A stretch of 64,000 nt of DNA from an uncultured Lachnospiraceae bacterium (GCA_910585605.1 CAJUFL010000013.1:1-64000); one strand, 5' to 3'; shown: positions 40,798-50,407, counted from the first letter of the stretch. The notes: a model not told the origin generated them from the sequence alone. Numbers and translations are program-made.

Positions 40798-43700
40798 TTA
40801 GTTTAATATTTTATCTAACGTATCAAATAAAATGTTAACATCAATCGGTTTTGCTATATGCCCATTCATTCCACAATTTAATGCCTGCTGTTTATCCTCT
40901 TCAAATGCATTGGCTGTCATTGCTATTATCGGAATTGACGACTTCTCGCCATTTTCCATTTTCCTGATTACCTTGGTTGCCTCATACCCATTCATTTCCG
41001 GCATCTGGACATCCATAAGCACGAGTTGATAATACCCTGGTTCAGACTGTTCTAACATATCCACAGCAATTTGTCCGTTCCCTGCAATTTCTACCCCAAA
41101 TCCTGCCTCCGATAAAATCGCTTCGGCAATTTCCTGATTCAGCTCATTATCCTCTGCCAATAAGATCCGCCCTGTATGATGATTAACCTGCTCCCCTGTT
41201 CCTTTTTTTTCCTTCTCATCATCTGTATTTACAATAGAATACAGGCAGCTTCTTAATTCCGATAGGAATAGCGGTTTACTGCAAAATGCAGTAACGCCGG
41301 CTTCTTTTGCCTCATCTTCGATATCAGACCAGTCATATGCAGTCAGGACAATAACCGGAACATCTTCTCCCATCTCTTTTCGGATTCTTCTTGTAACCTC
41401 AATACCATTCATATCAGGAAGCAGCCAGTCAATAATATATACACAATAATTGTCATTACGCATAATTGCCTGACGGGTACGCAGTACTGCCTCTTTTCCC
41501 GATAATGTCCAGTCTGCCCGCATTCCAACCTGTCCCAGCATATAAGATACACTGTCACAAGTATTAAAATCATCATCCACAACCAGAGCCCTGCAATTCT
41601 TAAATTCCGGTATATCCTGCGGTGTTTTTTCACCGGCATGTAATCGGAACGTAAAGGAAACAATAACCTCTGTACCTGTTCCCTGCTCGCTATTTACTTC
41701 AATGGAACCATTCATCATATCTACAATATTTTTGGTTATAGCCATTCCAAGGCCTGTTCCCTGTACTCCGCTGATAGTAGTATTTCTCTCTCTCTCAAAC
41801 GGTTCAAAAATATGTGCTACAAATTCCTCACTCATACCGATACCGGTATCCTTGATGTGAAATTCATAATTTGCGCATCCTTTCGGAGCTCCGGGCTTCT
41901 CTGTAATCCGCATACTGACAATGCCACCTGCTCCGGTATACTTGACAGCATTACTTAGAAGATTCAAAAGTACCTGGTTCAATCTCAGCTTATCACAATA
42001 AATCTCTTCATCAAACACGTCCACCGTATCAATATAAAGTTCCAGCTGCTTGGCACGAATCTCTCCCTGTAAAATGCTGCGCAGGCTATGCAGAATATCC
42101 GGCAGACTGCATAACTTCTCTTCTAAACGCATCTTACCGCTTTCTATACGGCTCATATCCAAAACGTCATTGATGAGACTAAGCAGATGATTGCCAGAAG
42201 CCATAATCTTCTTCAAATAAGACTCCACCTGCTCCTTACGGTCAATATGCGTAATTGCCAGAGATGTAAAACCGACAATCGCATTCATCGGTGTACGGAT
42301 ATCATGTGACATATTTGATAAAAATACGCTTTTTGCCTTGCTCGCCCTATTCGCCTGTAAAAGTGCATCCTCCAGCAGGCTTTTCTGCTCCATCTCATTG
42401 CGAATTTCCTCATCTACTGAGCGTAATCCCAAAACCACTCCACGACTGCTCTCCTCTGTACCAGCACGAACAGCCTTCATCTGGAAATATCTTATCTCGC
42501 CATTGCAAAACACCCGGTAATTGGTATAACATATTTTCTTTTCTTTTAATTCTTTTTTCAATTCTTCCAGAGAAACCGCCTTTCTCAGCATTTCTCTGTC
42601 ATCCTCATAAACACAGGTCTGTATGTAACGTTCTATGCTCTCTCTTAATGGCTGCTCACCTTCAAAAATAGAAGACAATATGTGGTCTTTACAGTCCGTA
42701 AGCTGAATCGGACTTCCCTTGCCTGTATCAAGATCCAGCACGCATACAAGATTATAATCTATACTCAACGCCTGAACAAGTTCCTTCTGACGTTTCTCAT
42801 TCTTTTTCTGTTCCTTTTTCTCCTGTAGTTTCTGAGCCGTACAATCTAACAGAAAACGCTGATAAAACAGTTCACCGTTTTCCTTTAACATTTTAATGTT
42901 ACCCATAATATGCCGTATATTCCCGTCGACATGCTGCACCCGGTATTCTACGCTGATACTGTCTCCCTCTTTTTCGAGTTTTCCGATACTTGCCCGAAGG
43001 CGTTCTTTGTCCTCATCCACAACCGATGCCGCAACCATATTAAATCCTGTCGCCATCAATTCATCCTGAGACTCATATCCCAAAATCTTAAGTGCCGCCG
43101 TATTGATACTGAGTATATGGGACCCGTCTACTGTATGGCATATCATTCCACAATCCGTAGCGGAAAAAACCATCTCCAGAATTCTGTTTCTTTCTATTAT
43201 CTCCTGCTGGTAAGCACGCTCCTGTGTTATATCAATGGCTACACCAACCGTTCCCATTACGCTTCCGTCAAGATCATATAATGGGGATTTGTAAGTCATG
43301 AGAATCCTTAATCCCTCTCCAGTTTGAATGGTTTCTTCGGATATACAGGTTTCCCTCTTAGTCATAACTTCCCGTTCAGATTCTATACAGGCAGGATCAT
43401 CCTGTTCAACATCCCAGATATAAGCATGCCCCTGTCCTTCCACCTGTGCTTTTGTTTTATTAACCACTTTACAGAAGCTGTCATTTACCTTCTCATGAAT
43501 ACCATCTTTATCCTTATACCAGATCAGATTCGGAATATTGTTGATAGTAGCTTCAAAATACTGATTTATCTGCCAGAAATCTTTACGCATTTTACAGGTT
43601 TCCTGCCACTTTAAAAAGCGGTATCTGATTTCTCCATCCGACATAGGCAGCGTCCAGATATCCTTGATGTCCCCACACAATCCCTGCTCCATTAAAAGAG

Positions 43701-43959
43701 TAATCTGCTCCTGCTTTGCAAGTAAAATAATCTCAGATCCGCCCTTATTATCTTCTATCAATGTCTTTACTGCCAGCGTTATATCTTCTCCCCTGAAGTC
43801 AGCCAAAATCACGTCAGCCCTGTCCGCCAATGATTTCTCATACTCTTCACTCTCGACAAACTCATGTGTAAAATGTTCCATTGGAGACATTTCCTTTATA
43901 AGCTCAAATGCCCTGTGTAAACGACCTATTAAATAAAAATGAATATGACAACGATACAT
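40798..43959 (-). CDS. Cytoplasmic hybrid histidine kinase with PAS and two receivers
   Basis: A 1053-residue protein with no membrane helix. Order: degenerate receiver-like region (1-115), three PAS-like domains (about 135-255, 265-385 and 395-515), HisKA with the histidine in NMSHDIRTPMNAIVGF (about 560), HATPase (NLLSNAVKYTG, DTGIGMSEE, GTGLGMAI), receiver 1 (about 800-920; IIDWLLPDMNG) and receiver 2 (about 935-1053; LVLMDVQMPEMNGYE). The start ATG at 43959 has GGGGGAAAAT upstream. There is no HPt domain, so output may pass directly to the receiver of the cyclase downstream. It is the first gene of the seven-gene unit. Confidence 0.93.
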   Translation of the reverse strand: MYRCHIHFYLIGRLHRAFELIKEMSPMEHFTHEFVESEEYEKSLADRADVILADFRGEDITLAVKTLIEDNKGGSEIILLAKQEQITLLMEQGLCGDIKDIWTLPMSDGEIRYRFLKWQETCKMRKDFWQINQYFEATINNIPNLIWYKDKDGIHEKVNDSFCKVVNKTKAQVEGQGHAYIWDVEQDDPACIESEREVMTKRETCISEETIQTGEGLRILMTYKSPLYDLDGSVMGTVGVAIDITQERAYQQEIIERNRILEMVFSATDCGMICHTVDGSHILSINTAALKILGYESQDELMATGFNMVAASVVDEDKERLRASIGKLEKEGDSISVEYRVQHVDGNIRHIMGNIKMLKENGELFYQRFLLDCTAQKLQEKKEQKKNEKRQKELVQALSIDYNLVCVLDLDTGKGSPIQLTDCKDHILSSIFEGEQPLRESIERYIQTCVYEDDREMLRKAVSLEELKKELKEKKICYTNYRVFCNGEIRYFQMKAVRAGTEESSRGVVLGLRSVDEEIRNEMEQKSLLEDALLQANRASKAKSVFLSNMSHDIRTPMNAIVGFTSLAITHIDRKEQVESYLKKIMASGNHLLSLINDVLDMSRIESGKMRLEEKLCSLPDILHSLRSILQGEIRAKQLELYIDTVDVFDEEIYCDKLRLNQVLLNLLSNAVKYTGAGGIVSMRITEKPGAPKGCANYEFHIKDTGIGMSEEFVAHIFEPFERERNTTISGVQGTGLGMAITKNIVDMMNGSIEVNSEQGTGTEVIVSFTFRLHAGEKTPQDIPEFKNCRALVVDDDFNTCDSVSYMLGQVGMRADWTLSGKEAVLRTRQAIMRNDNYCVYIIDWLLPDMNGIEVTRRIRKEMGEDVPVIVLTAYDWSDIEDEAKEAGVTAFCSKPLFLSELRSCLYSIVNTDDEKEKKGTGEQVNHHTGRILLAEDNELNQEIAEAILSEAGFGVEIAGNGQIAVDMLEQSEPGYYQLVLMDVQMPEMNGYEATKVIRKMENGEKSSIPIIAMTANAFEEDKQQALNCGMNGHIAKPIDVNILFDTLDKILN

Positions 43960-44181
43960 ATCTATTTTCCCCCAGTGCTCTATAAATTTTCTGCATAGTG
44001 ACCGCTATACCTGGTAGCTAATCCACTCATTACATAAACCTAAATATAGGAACATAAAAGCAATTCTTTTATCTTCCATTTTAACAAGCATGGGAAACTA
44101 TGTCAATATTGGGAACACCTCAATTAGCACTGTATTTTAAAAGATTTTTATATTCAGAAATATACTTTAATGTCATGACTT

Positions 44182-45051
44182 TTAAGATAAACCATATCCC
44201 CATAAATTCTGAATCTGCGGCATTAATTCCTCTATCCTCCATGTCTTTTCACTGTTCTGTCTGCTATTGGGATCTTTGACTGTAATATTTCCGTCTGCAT
44301 CCGCACCCGCTAACACGATAAAATGTCCCGTTGTCGTAAAATCTCCGGGTCCCACCACACAGATGATCGGTGTCCCCGCCTGCAATTCCGATAAAATACT
44401 GCCCTCATCAAATGATATTCCATATGCCATAAGTCCAATCTGCTCTGCTCCCGATACCATCAGCTCCCAGGAAGATCCTGCTCCATCTACATAATATCCC
44501 TGTTTTTCCGCTATACGGGCCACTTCTAAGGGATTCCAGTATGCATCACCGCTAAGTCCGCATCTTACCATCGAAAGACATACAGGACCACAGCCGGTAA
44601 CTGCCATAAAATCACTTCCATATTTTTTATATCCCCAGCGTTCATCCCATTGTAAAAACAAAGGAATTTCTCCCTCGGACAACTCCTTTGATACATTAAT
44701 ATCTGCATCCTTATCCTTGTTTTCCATATAATCCAGAACAAATTCTTTTGTCTCCGGATGTTTTTCCATTAATTCTATCAGACTCTCCGGGTATCCCTCT
44801 GCTTCTAATTTCCTTAACAGCTCTGCATGTCCCAGATTCCCATAATTTTCTATATGTCCTGGCATTGTACCGGCTGACTGCGTATCCCATTGATCACTGC
44901 ATTGTGCCGCCACTGCACAGACAAGCCTCACCGTAACCATCGCAAGAACCGTTATTCCTATCATCATCACGGAGAAAACACTTGCCCTGACAGCCCTTTG
45001 CAGAAATCGCCTTCTTTTTCTTAATTTTCTTTTTGCTCCTCTTCCATCCAT
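44182..45051 (-). CDS. Membrane-anchored C39-like peptidase
   Basis: A 289-residue protein: basic N-terminus, one membrane helix (about 24-48), an extracytoplasmic stalk, then a C39_2 papain-fold domain (about 130-289). Catalytic positions are the Gln in LQWDERWG, Cys in TGCGPVCLSM, His in TGHFIVLAG and Asp in VKDPNSRQ. Such proteins cleave surface or secreted peptides; this one lacks the ABC exporter fusion of bacteriocin processors. Start at 45051 follows GGAAGG. It is probably monocistronic: 222 bases without a gene precede it and 210 separate it from the next. Confidence 0.9.
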   Translation of the reverse strand: MDGRGAKRKLRKRRRFLQRAVRASVFSVMMIGITVLAMVTVRLVCAVAAQCSDQWDTQSAGTMPGHIENYGNLGHAELLRKLEAEGYPESLIELMEKHPETKEFVLDYMENKDKDADINVSKELSEGEIPLFLQWDERWGYKKYGSDFMAVTGCGPVCLSMVRCGLSGDAYWNPLEVARIAEKQGYYVDGAGSSWELMVSGAEQIGLMAYGISFDEGSILSELQAGTPIICVVGPGDFTTTGHFIVLAGADADGNITVKDPNSRQNSEKTWRIEELMPQIQNLWGYGLS

Positions 45052-45261
45052 AAAGATACCTTCCTTTCTATCTATCTGCTTATTAAAGAAGCTTATATAC
45101 TGCTTTATAAACGTTATAGCAAAGAAAGGAAGGCTGTCCTTTAATATTATATTATGAATTTCTTTCTATTTTCTTAAGATTGCTTTCTCTGAACAATGGA
45201 AATGCTTTTCCCACTGTAATTTATCATACTCATCTCTTATTTTTTGTCCGCAAAATTCCGC

Positions 45262-46233
45262 CTATCCCCTTGGCAGACATTCATTTTTTCTATTTATCCA
45301 TGCAACAGAGATATCCATTGCAGCACGGCATGCCTTTGTCTGGTCTAACGCATTTAACATGACAAAATCATGTATCATACCCTGTAATCTTACTGCTGTC
45401 ACATCAACTCCTGCCCCTCTTAGTTTTCTGGCATACGCTTCCCCCTCATCCCTCAAAACATCCGCTTCCCCATTTATGACCATGGCATCCGGAAGTCCTC
45501 TTAACTGTTCTATATCGGCCCTAAGAGGCGAAGCAGTAATGCAGTTCCGATCATAGTCTGACATAGTGTACTGATCCCAGAACCACATCATCCCTTCCCT
45601 GTACAAATAATAATCTCTGGCAAACTGACGATAGGAAGCCGTGCAGAAACAGGCATTCGTCACGGGATAAAACAGCTGCTGTTTTTGAATATATGGACCG
45701 TTCCGGTATTTTGCCATCAAAGTCATCGCAATCGTCATGTTTCCTCCTACGCTATCCCCCGCTACTGTCAGGGTACACGGATTCATCTGCAGATCAAATT
45801 CTTTTAGAACCAAAGAAAGTTTACATAATACATCATAGCATTGTTCTATTGCTACAGGATAACGTGCTTCCGGTGAACGAGTGTATTCAGGAAATACCAC
45901 AATCGAATGTGTTCTTGCCGCCAGCTCCCTCACCAGCTTTTCATGGGTATGAAAGCTTCCTAAAACCCACCCTGCACCATGAATATAAAAAATAACATTG
46001 GCAGGTGAAGTAACCGATTGGGGACAGACGATATAAACTTTAACCTCTCCCCATTTTCCCGTATTGACAACCGTGCTTTGAATGTCTGCCGGATACATAT
46101 CAATTGGGGTACTCTGTACTTTTTCCAATACTTCCCTTCCCTGGTCCGGAGGCATTTGAAAAATAAACGGCGGAACTGAATTTGCTTCACAGACTGCTTC
46201 TGCCTCTGGTTCCAGTGATATTCTTCTCCTCAA
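45262..46233 (-). CDS. Alpha/beta hydrolase, hormone-sensitive-lipase-like esterase
   Basis: A 323-residue cytosolic esterase. Oxyanion motif HGAGWVLG (about 90-97), nucleophile elbow AGDSVGGN (Ser about 159), catalytic Asp near NGEADVLRDEG and His in MIHDFVML. Motifs match the HSL branch that acts on short acyl esters. The start codon is TTG at 46233 with GAGGAG spaced six bases upstream. It is the third gene after DUF1330 and MBL hydrolase, with 78 bases between, so it may be part of the TetR-controlled unit. Confidence 0.9.
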   Translation of the reverse strand: MRRRISLEPEAEAVCEANSVPPFIFQMPPDQGREVLEKVQSTPIDMYPADIQSTVVNTGKWGEVKVYIVCPQSVTSPANVIFYIHGAGWVLGSFHTHEKLVRELAARTHSIVVFPEYTRSPEARYPVAIEQCYDVLCKLSLVLKEFDLQMNPCTLTVAGDSVGGNMTIAMTLMAKYRNGPYIQKQQLFYPVTNACFCTASYRQFARDYYLYREGMMWFWDQYTMSDYDRNCITASPLRADIEQLRGLPDAMVINGEADVLRDEGEAYARKLRGAGVDVTAVRLQGMIHDFVMLNALDQTKACRAAMDISVAWINRKNECLPRG

Positions 46234-46311
46234 AATAAATCTCCTCTAACATTTTGTTACTTTCATTGTATTCCGGTTTTCAAAAGCCAAGACCTGATGA
46301 ACGAGGAAATT

Positions 46312-47142
46312 TTAATATCTGCAAGCCTCGATACTTCTCAGAACAAGGGGATTCACTACGCTGTCCTCCCACCCCATTTGTTCACTCAGTATCCGAACTT
46401 GTTCCTCGAAAGGAATCATTCCATACTTTTTATCCATCCTAAGTACATTTTCCTTCAGCTTTTGCAGATAATTCTTACTTTGCCGCAAGACTTTCTTCCA
46501 CTCCTCCCCATTATAAACCCTGTCCCATGCAGGACAGCAATATTGGATTCCATTTAGTGCTGCCATTTTTTCCAACGATTCCTCGCTTTTTCCTTCATTC
46601 GTGAAAATCAGAAAGTCCTTTGTATCCGGTATCGCATCTCCCGAAAACAGCACATTTTCCTCCTCAAAAATATAAGATACATGTCCAGCAGAATGTCCGG
46701 CAGTTTCCAGAATCTGTACGGATATCTTCTCCTCTGGCAAAATTACATCTCCCTCTTTTACAATTCCATCTATCCGTACCGGTTCCGGCACTAATGTATA
46801 AAAATTGGGGATTGGACGTTCCCTGAATTGAAGATCAATATCTTCTATCCAGCTTTTTTCTTTTTCCGATGCATAGATCTGACAACCTGATATTTTCTGC
46901 AGGGCGGCAGCACCGCCCATATGGTCGGGATGTGCATGGGTCAGAAACACTGCTTTTATCTCTCTTATATTTCTTCCTAACGCTTCCATGTATTTCTCTA
47001 TTATCTTCTCGCTGCCCGCAACACCGGAATCAATCAGATAACAATCCCTGCCTGTTATTAAATACATGTAAACATACCGTTTTACCTGTTCTGTCACCAA
47101 AAAATCCATACAAATCTGATGCACATTATTACAAATCTTCAT
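46312..47142 (-). CDS. MBL-fold metallo-hydrolase
   Basis: A 276-residue beta-lactamase-fold hydrolase with the zinc motif THAHPDHMGG (about 66-75), the third-site His in AGHSAGHVSY and the bridging Asp in LFSGDAIPD. The closest general group is glyoxalase II-like or lactonase-like hydrolases; the substrate is unknown. Start at 47142 follows GGAGGGGAGG, immediately after the DUF1330 stop. Together with the esterase downstream, it suggests degradation of an ester or lactone that the TetR protein senses. Confidence 0.92.
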   Translation of the reverse strand: MKICNNVHQICMDFLVTEQVKRYVYMYLITGRDCYLIDSGVAGSEKIIEKYMEALGRNIREIKAVFLTHAHPDHMGGAAALQKISGCQIYASEKEKSWIEDIDLQFRERPIPNFYTLVPEPVRIDGIVKEGDVILPEEKISVQILETAGHSAGHVSYIFEEENVLFSGDAIPDTKDFLIFTNEGKSEESLEKMAALNGIQYCCPAWDRVYNGEEWKKVLRQSKNYLQKLKENVLRMDKKYGMIPFEEQVRILSEQMGWEDSVVNPLVLRSIEACRY

Positions 47143-47143
47143 T

Positions 47144-47440
47144 TCAGTCCTCCCCTCCGACAATAATGGCCCTGCTGTCTACAGAGTTCTCTCTTTTTGC
47201 TGCTATCCTTCTATACTCTGCCGACTCAAAGCATGTCTCTAACTGTTCCCGGCTCTCCCATTCAATGATAATGACACGGTCCGGCTTCCATTTTTCAGAG
47301 AGCGGTATCACATCATCCGTACGGACCAAATACCTCCCTCCAAAACTTTCTACAATAGGCTTTACCTCCCGGATATAGGATTCATATTCCCTTTTATCGC
47401 TGCTTTTATCTGTATAAACTGTTACTACGAAATATACCAT
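47144..47440 (-). CDS. DUF1330/antibiotic-biosynthesis-monooxygenase-like small protein
   Basis: A 98-residue ferredoxin-like fold protein. YIREVKPIVESFGGRYLVR and the later VIIIEWESREQLETCFESAEY are the DUF1330 signature; such dimers may be enzymes of unknown reaction. Start at 47440 follows AGGAGG. It is the first gene of the TetR-controlled operon, with the operator between promoter and ribosome site. Confidence 0.88.
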   Translation of the reverse strand: MVYFVVTVYTDKSSDKREYESYIREVKPIVESFGGRYLVRTDDVIPLSEKWKPDRVIIIEWESREQLETCFESAEYRRIAAKRENSVDSRAIIVGGED

Positions 47441-47456
47441 ATAGCCTCCTTTCTAT

Positions 47457-47501
47457 GCAAGTAAACACTTGCATCATATCTAAAAATATCAGGATTGTCT
47501 C
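47457..47501 (-). promoter_or_regulatory. Promoter and TetR operator of the DUF1330-MBL-esterase operon
   Basis: Minus-strand -35 GAGACA (47496-47501) and -10 TATGAT (47473-47478), 17-base spacer. Directly after the -10 is GCAAGT-N4-ACTTGC (47457-47472), the same palindrome that lies downstream of the tetR -10. Confidence 0.85.
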
Positions 47502-47552
47502 ACTAACTCATAAATCCCCTGACAAGATAGTAAATCCTTAGTGTGACAATCC
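47492..47552 (-). terminator. Terminator of the TetR gene
   Basis: Minus-strand GGATTGTCACACTAA pairs with TTAGTGAGACAATCC (14 of 15), then TGATATTTTTAG. The 3' arm overlaps the -35 of the next operon. Confidence 0.75.
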
Positions 47553-47556
47553 CGCC

Positions 47557-48129
47557 TTAAATGATACCATCCATAAATACTTGAATACTGTTCCTAATAT
47601 ATGCCTCCTTTTCTGTCTTCGTCAGCTTCTTTCCAAAAGATGCAGTTAAAAATACAAAGCCAAAATTCATGGATACAAACATCATGGCCAGATTTTCAGC
47701 ATCTGCATTACTGATTTTCCCTGTCTGATACATTTCCCCAAAATATCGTACCAAAACCCTTTTAAATACCTGTGGCACTTTTAAAATTCCTTCTGCCGTG
47801 TCCGGGTACAGCTCAGGCGTCCGAAGCCCAATGGAAATCTTAACCATACGCGGGGTTACCTTTTTCATATAAATTTCTGAAAAAGATGTCAGATCGTGTT
47901 TTAAATCTCCCTCATAGGTAAAATCCGCTTCCGACAAATCAGGATTCCATTTGGGAAGCTGCATGGCAGCTAATATAATCTCCTTTTTCCCTTTGAATTT
48001 CCGAAATATAGTACACTCATTGACACCTGCCTGTCTGGCAATATCCTTTGTTGTAGACGCCGAATATCCACGCTCCATAAGCAATTCCATGGCTGCCTCA
48101 ATGATTTTATTCTGGGTTTCATCTAACAT
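47557..48129 (-). CDS. TetR/AcrR family transcriptional repressor
   Basis: A 190-residue repressor. The N-terminal helix-turn-helix (about 25-45; TTKDIARQAGVNECTIFRKF) is typical; the C-terminal helical domain binds an unknown ligand. Start ATG at 48129 follows AGGGAG. Identical palindromes GCAAGT-N4-ACTTGC sit right after the -10 of its own promoter and of the DUF1330 operon, which is strong evidence that it represses both. Confidence 0.94.
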   Translation of the reverse strand: MLDETQNKIIEAAMELLMERGYSASTTKDIARQAGVNECTIFRKFKGKKEIILAAMQLPKWNPDLSEADFTYEGDLKHDLTSFSEIYMKKVTPRMVKISIGLRTPELYPDTAEGILKVPQVFKRVLVRYFGEMYQTGKISNADAENLAMMFVSMNFGFVFLTASFGKKLTKTEKEAYIRNSIQVFMDGII

Positions 48130-48142
48130 AACATTCTCCCTT

Positions 48143-48187
48143 GCAAGTGATTACTTGCATTATAGAAAAGAAAAATGAAGATGTCAA
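48143..48187 (-). promoter_or_regulatory. tetR promoter with self-operator
   Basis: Minus-strand TTGACA (48182-48187) and TATAAT (48159-48164), 17-base spacer, followed immediately by GCAAGTAATCACTTGC (48143-48158). Confidence 0.9.
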
Positions 48188-48221
48188 GATGAATTTTTAG
48201 TAACAGCACGCAGGCATTCTC

Positions 48222-48250
48222 TTGATTTTGCAAAAAATTTTTTATATAAT
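48222..48250 (+). promoter_or_regulatory. Promoter of the LytTR/GHKL two-component system
   Basis: Plus-strand TTGATT (48222-48227) and TATAAT (48245-48250) with a 17-base spacer, about 115 bases before the response regulator start. Confidence 0.7.
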
Positions 48251-48365
48251 ATTCAATATACAATCTTTTAACGAATCATCAAATTTTTACGGATAAACAG
48301 TGTAAAGTAGATCATGAAAATCCATGAGACGGAAATTAGTTACACTTATACAGAGGGTATGGAAA

Positions 48366-49079
48366 ATGTTTAAGATAGGAATTTGTGACGATGAGGATAT
48401 GTTTATTAACGTATTAAAAGAAAATCTGGAACGATATGCCAAGGAGACCAATCAGGAGTTTTCTTTTTTTGTCTATCATGACGGCAGTGAGCTTCTGCAT
48501 GAATATCAGACAGATTTTGACTTGATTTTTATGGACATCAAGATGGAAAAACTGAATGGTCTGAAGACCGCAGAAGAAATCCGCAGGATGGACAGCACGG
48601 TAGGGCTTGTCTTTCTGACCTCCCTGAAGCAATATGTGTGGAAAGGTTATGAATATAATGCTGTCAATTATCTGTTAAAACCCATAAAATACGGTATCTT
48701 AAAAATGGAACTGGACCGATATTTTGAACGCTATCAGGGCAAGAATGAACCATATATCAGTTTCGCCAATGCTAATGGCAAATATAAGGTTTTATACAAA
48801 AACCTGTGTTATGCAGAAACAGATAAACGTAACGTAATGCTGCATTTTGAGGGACAGAAACAGATTATTTATAAGAGTATGAAAGAAATTTCCACTCTGC
48901 TTGAAAAGCAGCCGCAGTTTGCCCGCTGCCATCAAAGTTTTATGGTAAATCTTTCCTTTGTAAAAGGGATAGAAGGATTAGAGCTTATCCTTACCACAGG
49001 CGATCGTCTTCCTATCAGCCAGCCCAAGCGCAAAGAATTTATGATAAAAATGACGGATTACTGGGGGGATATGCTGTGA
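48366..49079 (+). CDS. LytTR family response regulator
   Basis: A 237-residue AgrA-type regulator: receiver (1-120) with acidic pocket CDDED and phospho-Asp in LIFMDIKMEKLNG, Thr/Ser switch FLTSLKQ and Lys in LLKPIKYG; LytTR DNA-binding domain (about 135-235; FARCHQSFMVNLSFVKGI, LPISQPKRKEF). Start at 48366 is preceded by AGAGGG. The kinase follows with a one-base overlap (TGATG). LytTR systems usually answer peptides and control exporters or bacteriocins, matching the ABC exporter downstream. Confidence 0.94.
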   Translation: MFKIGICDDEDMFINVLKENLERYAKETNQEFSFFVYHDGSELLHEYQTDFDLIFMDIKMEKLNGLKTAEEIRRMDSTVGLVFLTSLKQYVWKGYEYNAVNYLLKPIKYGILKMELDRYFERYQGKNEPYISFANANGKYKVLYKNLCYAETDKRNVMLHFEGQKQIIYKSMKEISTLLEKQPQFARCHQSFMVNLSFVKGIEGLELILTTGDRLPISQPKRKEFMIKMTDYWGDML

Positions 49080-50377
49080 TGGAACTGATCATTCATGTTC
49101 TGGATATATTTGCTGAGCTCATTGGATTTATATGTTCAATCATCATCTTTTTAACACTGTCTGCTTTTATTGAACCCAGAAAGCACTGGATTTTAAAGCT
49201 TTTGGCAATTATACTGCTTCGTGAAACTGCAATGTCTATCATATATTTAAATGACCCTGTAAACATATCCGCTTCTTTTCTTCTTTTTATTGTATATATG
49301 ACCATTTTCCACAAAGGAAAATGGATTAAAAAGATTACAGCTGTATTCATTTTTTATCCGATGTGCATTGCGGTAAATTTCCTACAGCAGAACGTTTTTA
49401 GCGATTTCTTTTTTGCTGTCAGCGGAGCATCATCGCCTTCCACGAACTGGTCTATAGAAACATTGCTGTTTAGCACAGTACTCTGGTTATGTTCCCATGT
49501 CACACGTCTATTATTCTGGATTGGTGCACTGCTGTTTTTACGCAAATACAATTATCTCCTGATCTCTGAAAAAATCAGCAGACATACATGGCTGATAGCA
49601 GATTCCATGATGGGGATTTCCGTGATTGCCGTGTATACCTCCATACTTTTTGTTTCGTACAATAACCTTGTTGTATATCCTCTATGCATAGTTACGATCA
49701 TTGCCGGTTTTGGTGGAATTGCCCTGGTCGCATATATGAGCCGCTCCGAACAAATTGCTATCGAAGCGAGAAGACTACAAATGCAGCATGCCTACTATCT
49801 GGAAAAACTAAAAGATGAGGAACGGGTACGTGCTGCTTACCACGACATGAAAAATCATCTGCTTATATTAAAACAGCAGGGAAACTCCGCAGAGACTGCA
49901 CAGACCATAGAAAAATTACAGGCACAAATTATCCAGTATGAGGATTACGTACATACCGGTAACGATATTTTGGATATTATCCTGAAAGAAAAATCCCGGC
50001 AGGCGAGAGAAACACAGATTGACTTTTCCGTAGTTGCAGACTTTACCGGAATCGATTTTATGGAATCATTGGATATCAGCACTATTTTTGGCAACGGTCT
50101 GGATAATGCCATCGAGGCAGCCAGTAAATTGTCCAGGGAGCATCGGGTCGTTCTTTTAAAGGCCGGCAAAGTCCAGAACTTCCTCTCCATTCTCATTGAA
50201 AACAACTGCAACGAGGAAAACCGCCCACCAAAAGGCGGTACTACAAAACAGGATAAATTTTTTCATGGATTTGGTATCATGAATATGCAAAAAGCTGCCG
50301 AAAAATACGGTGGTCAGTTAAATGCAAGCTATCTGGACGGTAAATTTTTCCTTAAAATTCTGATACCGATTCCGTAA
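49079..50377 (+). CDS. GHKL-domain sensor kinase, AgrC-like
   Basis: A 432-residue kinase with about six membrane helices in residues 1-215, a coiled-coil phosphoacceptor region (YHDMKNHLLILKQQ, histidine about 259) and a C-terminal GHKL ATPase (FGNGLDNAIEAA, GFGIMNMQKAAEKYGG). Membrane sensors of this kind detect peptides. Start ATG at 49079 shares bases with the regulator stop; the GTG one codon earlier is rejected on spacing from GGGGGG. A terminator follows. Confidence 0.93.
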   Translation: MELIIHVLDIFAELIGFICSIIIFLTLSAFIEPRKHWILKLLAIILLRETAMSIIYLNDPVNISASFLLFIVYMTIFHKGKWIKKITAVFIFYPMCIAVNFLQQNVFSDFFFAVSGASSPSTNWSIETLLFSTVLWLCSHVTRLLFWIGALLFLRKYNYLLISEKISRHTWLIADSMMGISVIAVYTSILFVSYNNLVVYPLCIVTIIAGFGGIALVAYMSRSEQIAIEARRLQMQHAYYLEKLKDEERVRAAYHDMKNHLLILKQQGNSAETAQTIEKLQAQIIQYEDYVHTGNDILDIILKEKSRQARETQIDFSVVADFTGIDFMESLDISTIFGNGLDNAIEAASKLSREHRVVLLKAGKVQNFLSILIENNCNEENRPPKGGTTKQDKFFHGFGIMNMQKAAEKYGGQLNASYLDGKFFLKILIPIP

Positions 50378-50381
50378 CGAT

Positions 50382-50407
50382 GCATCCACTTTTAAGTGGG
50401 TGCTTTT
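50382..50407 (+). terminator. Terminator after the GHKL kinase gene
   Basis: GCATCCACTT and AAGTGGGTGC form a compact hairpin followed by TTTTC. The next 170 bases hold the exporter promoter (TTGTAT and TATGAT about 16 bases apart near 50473-50500) and no peptide gene that I can see. Confidence 0.75.

Noticed and set aside
46869..47378. 169-codon plus-strand ORF opposite the MBL and DUF1330 genes
   Set aside because: Antisense to two genes with clear motifs and ribosome sites; no signal of its own.
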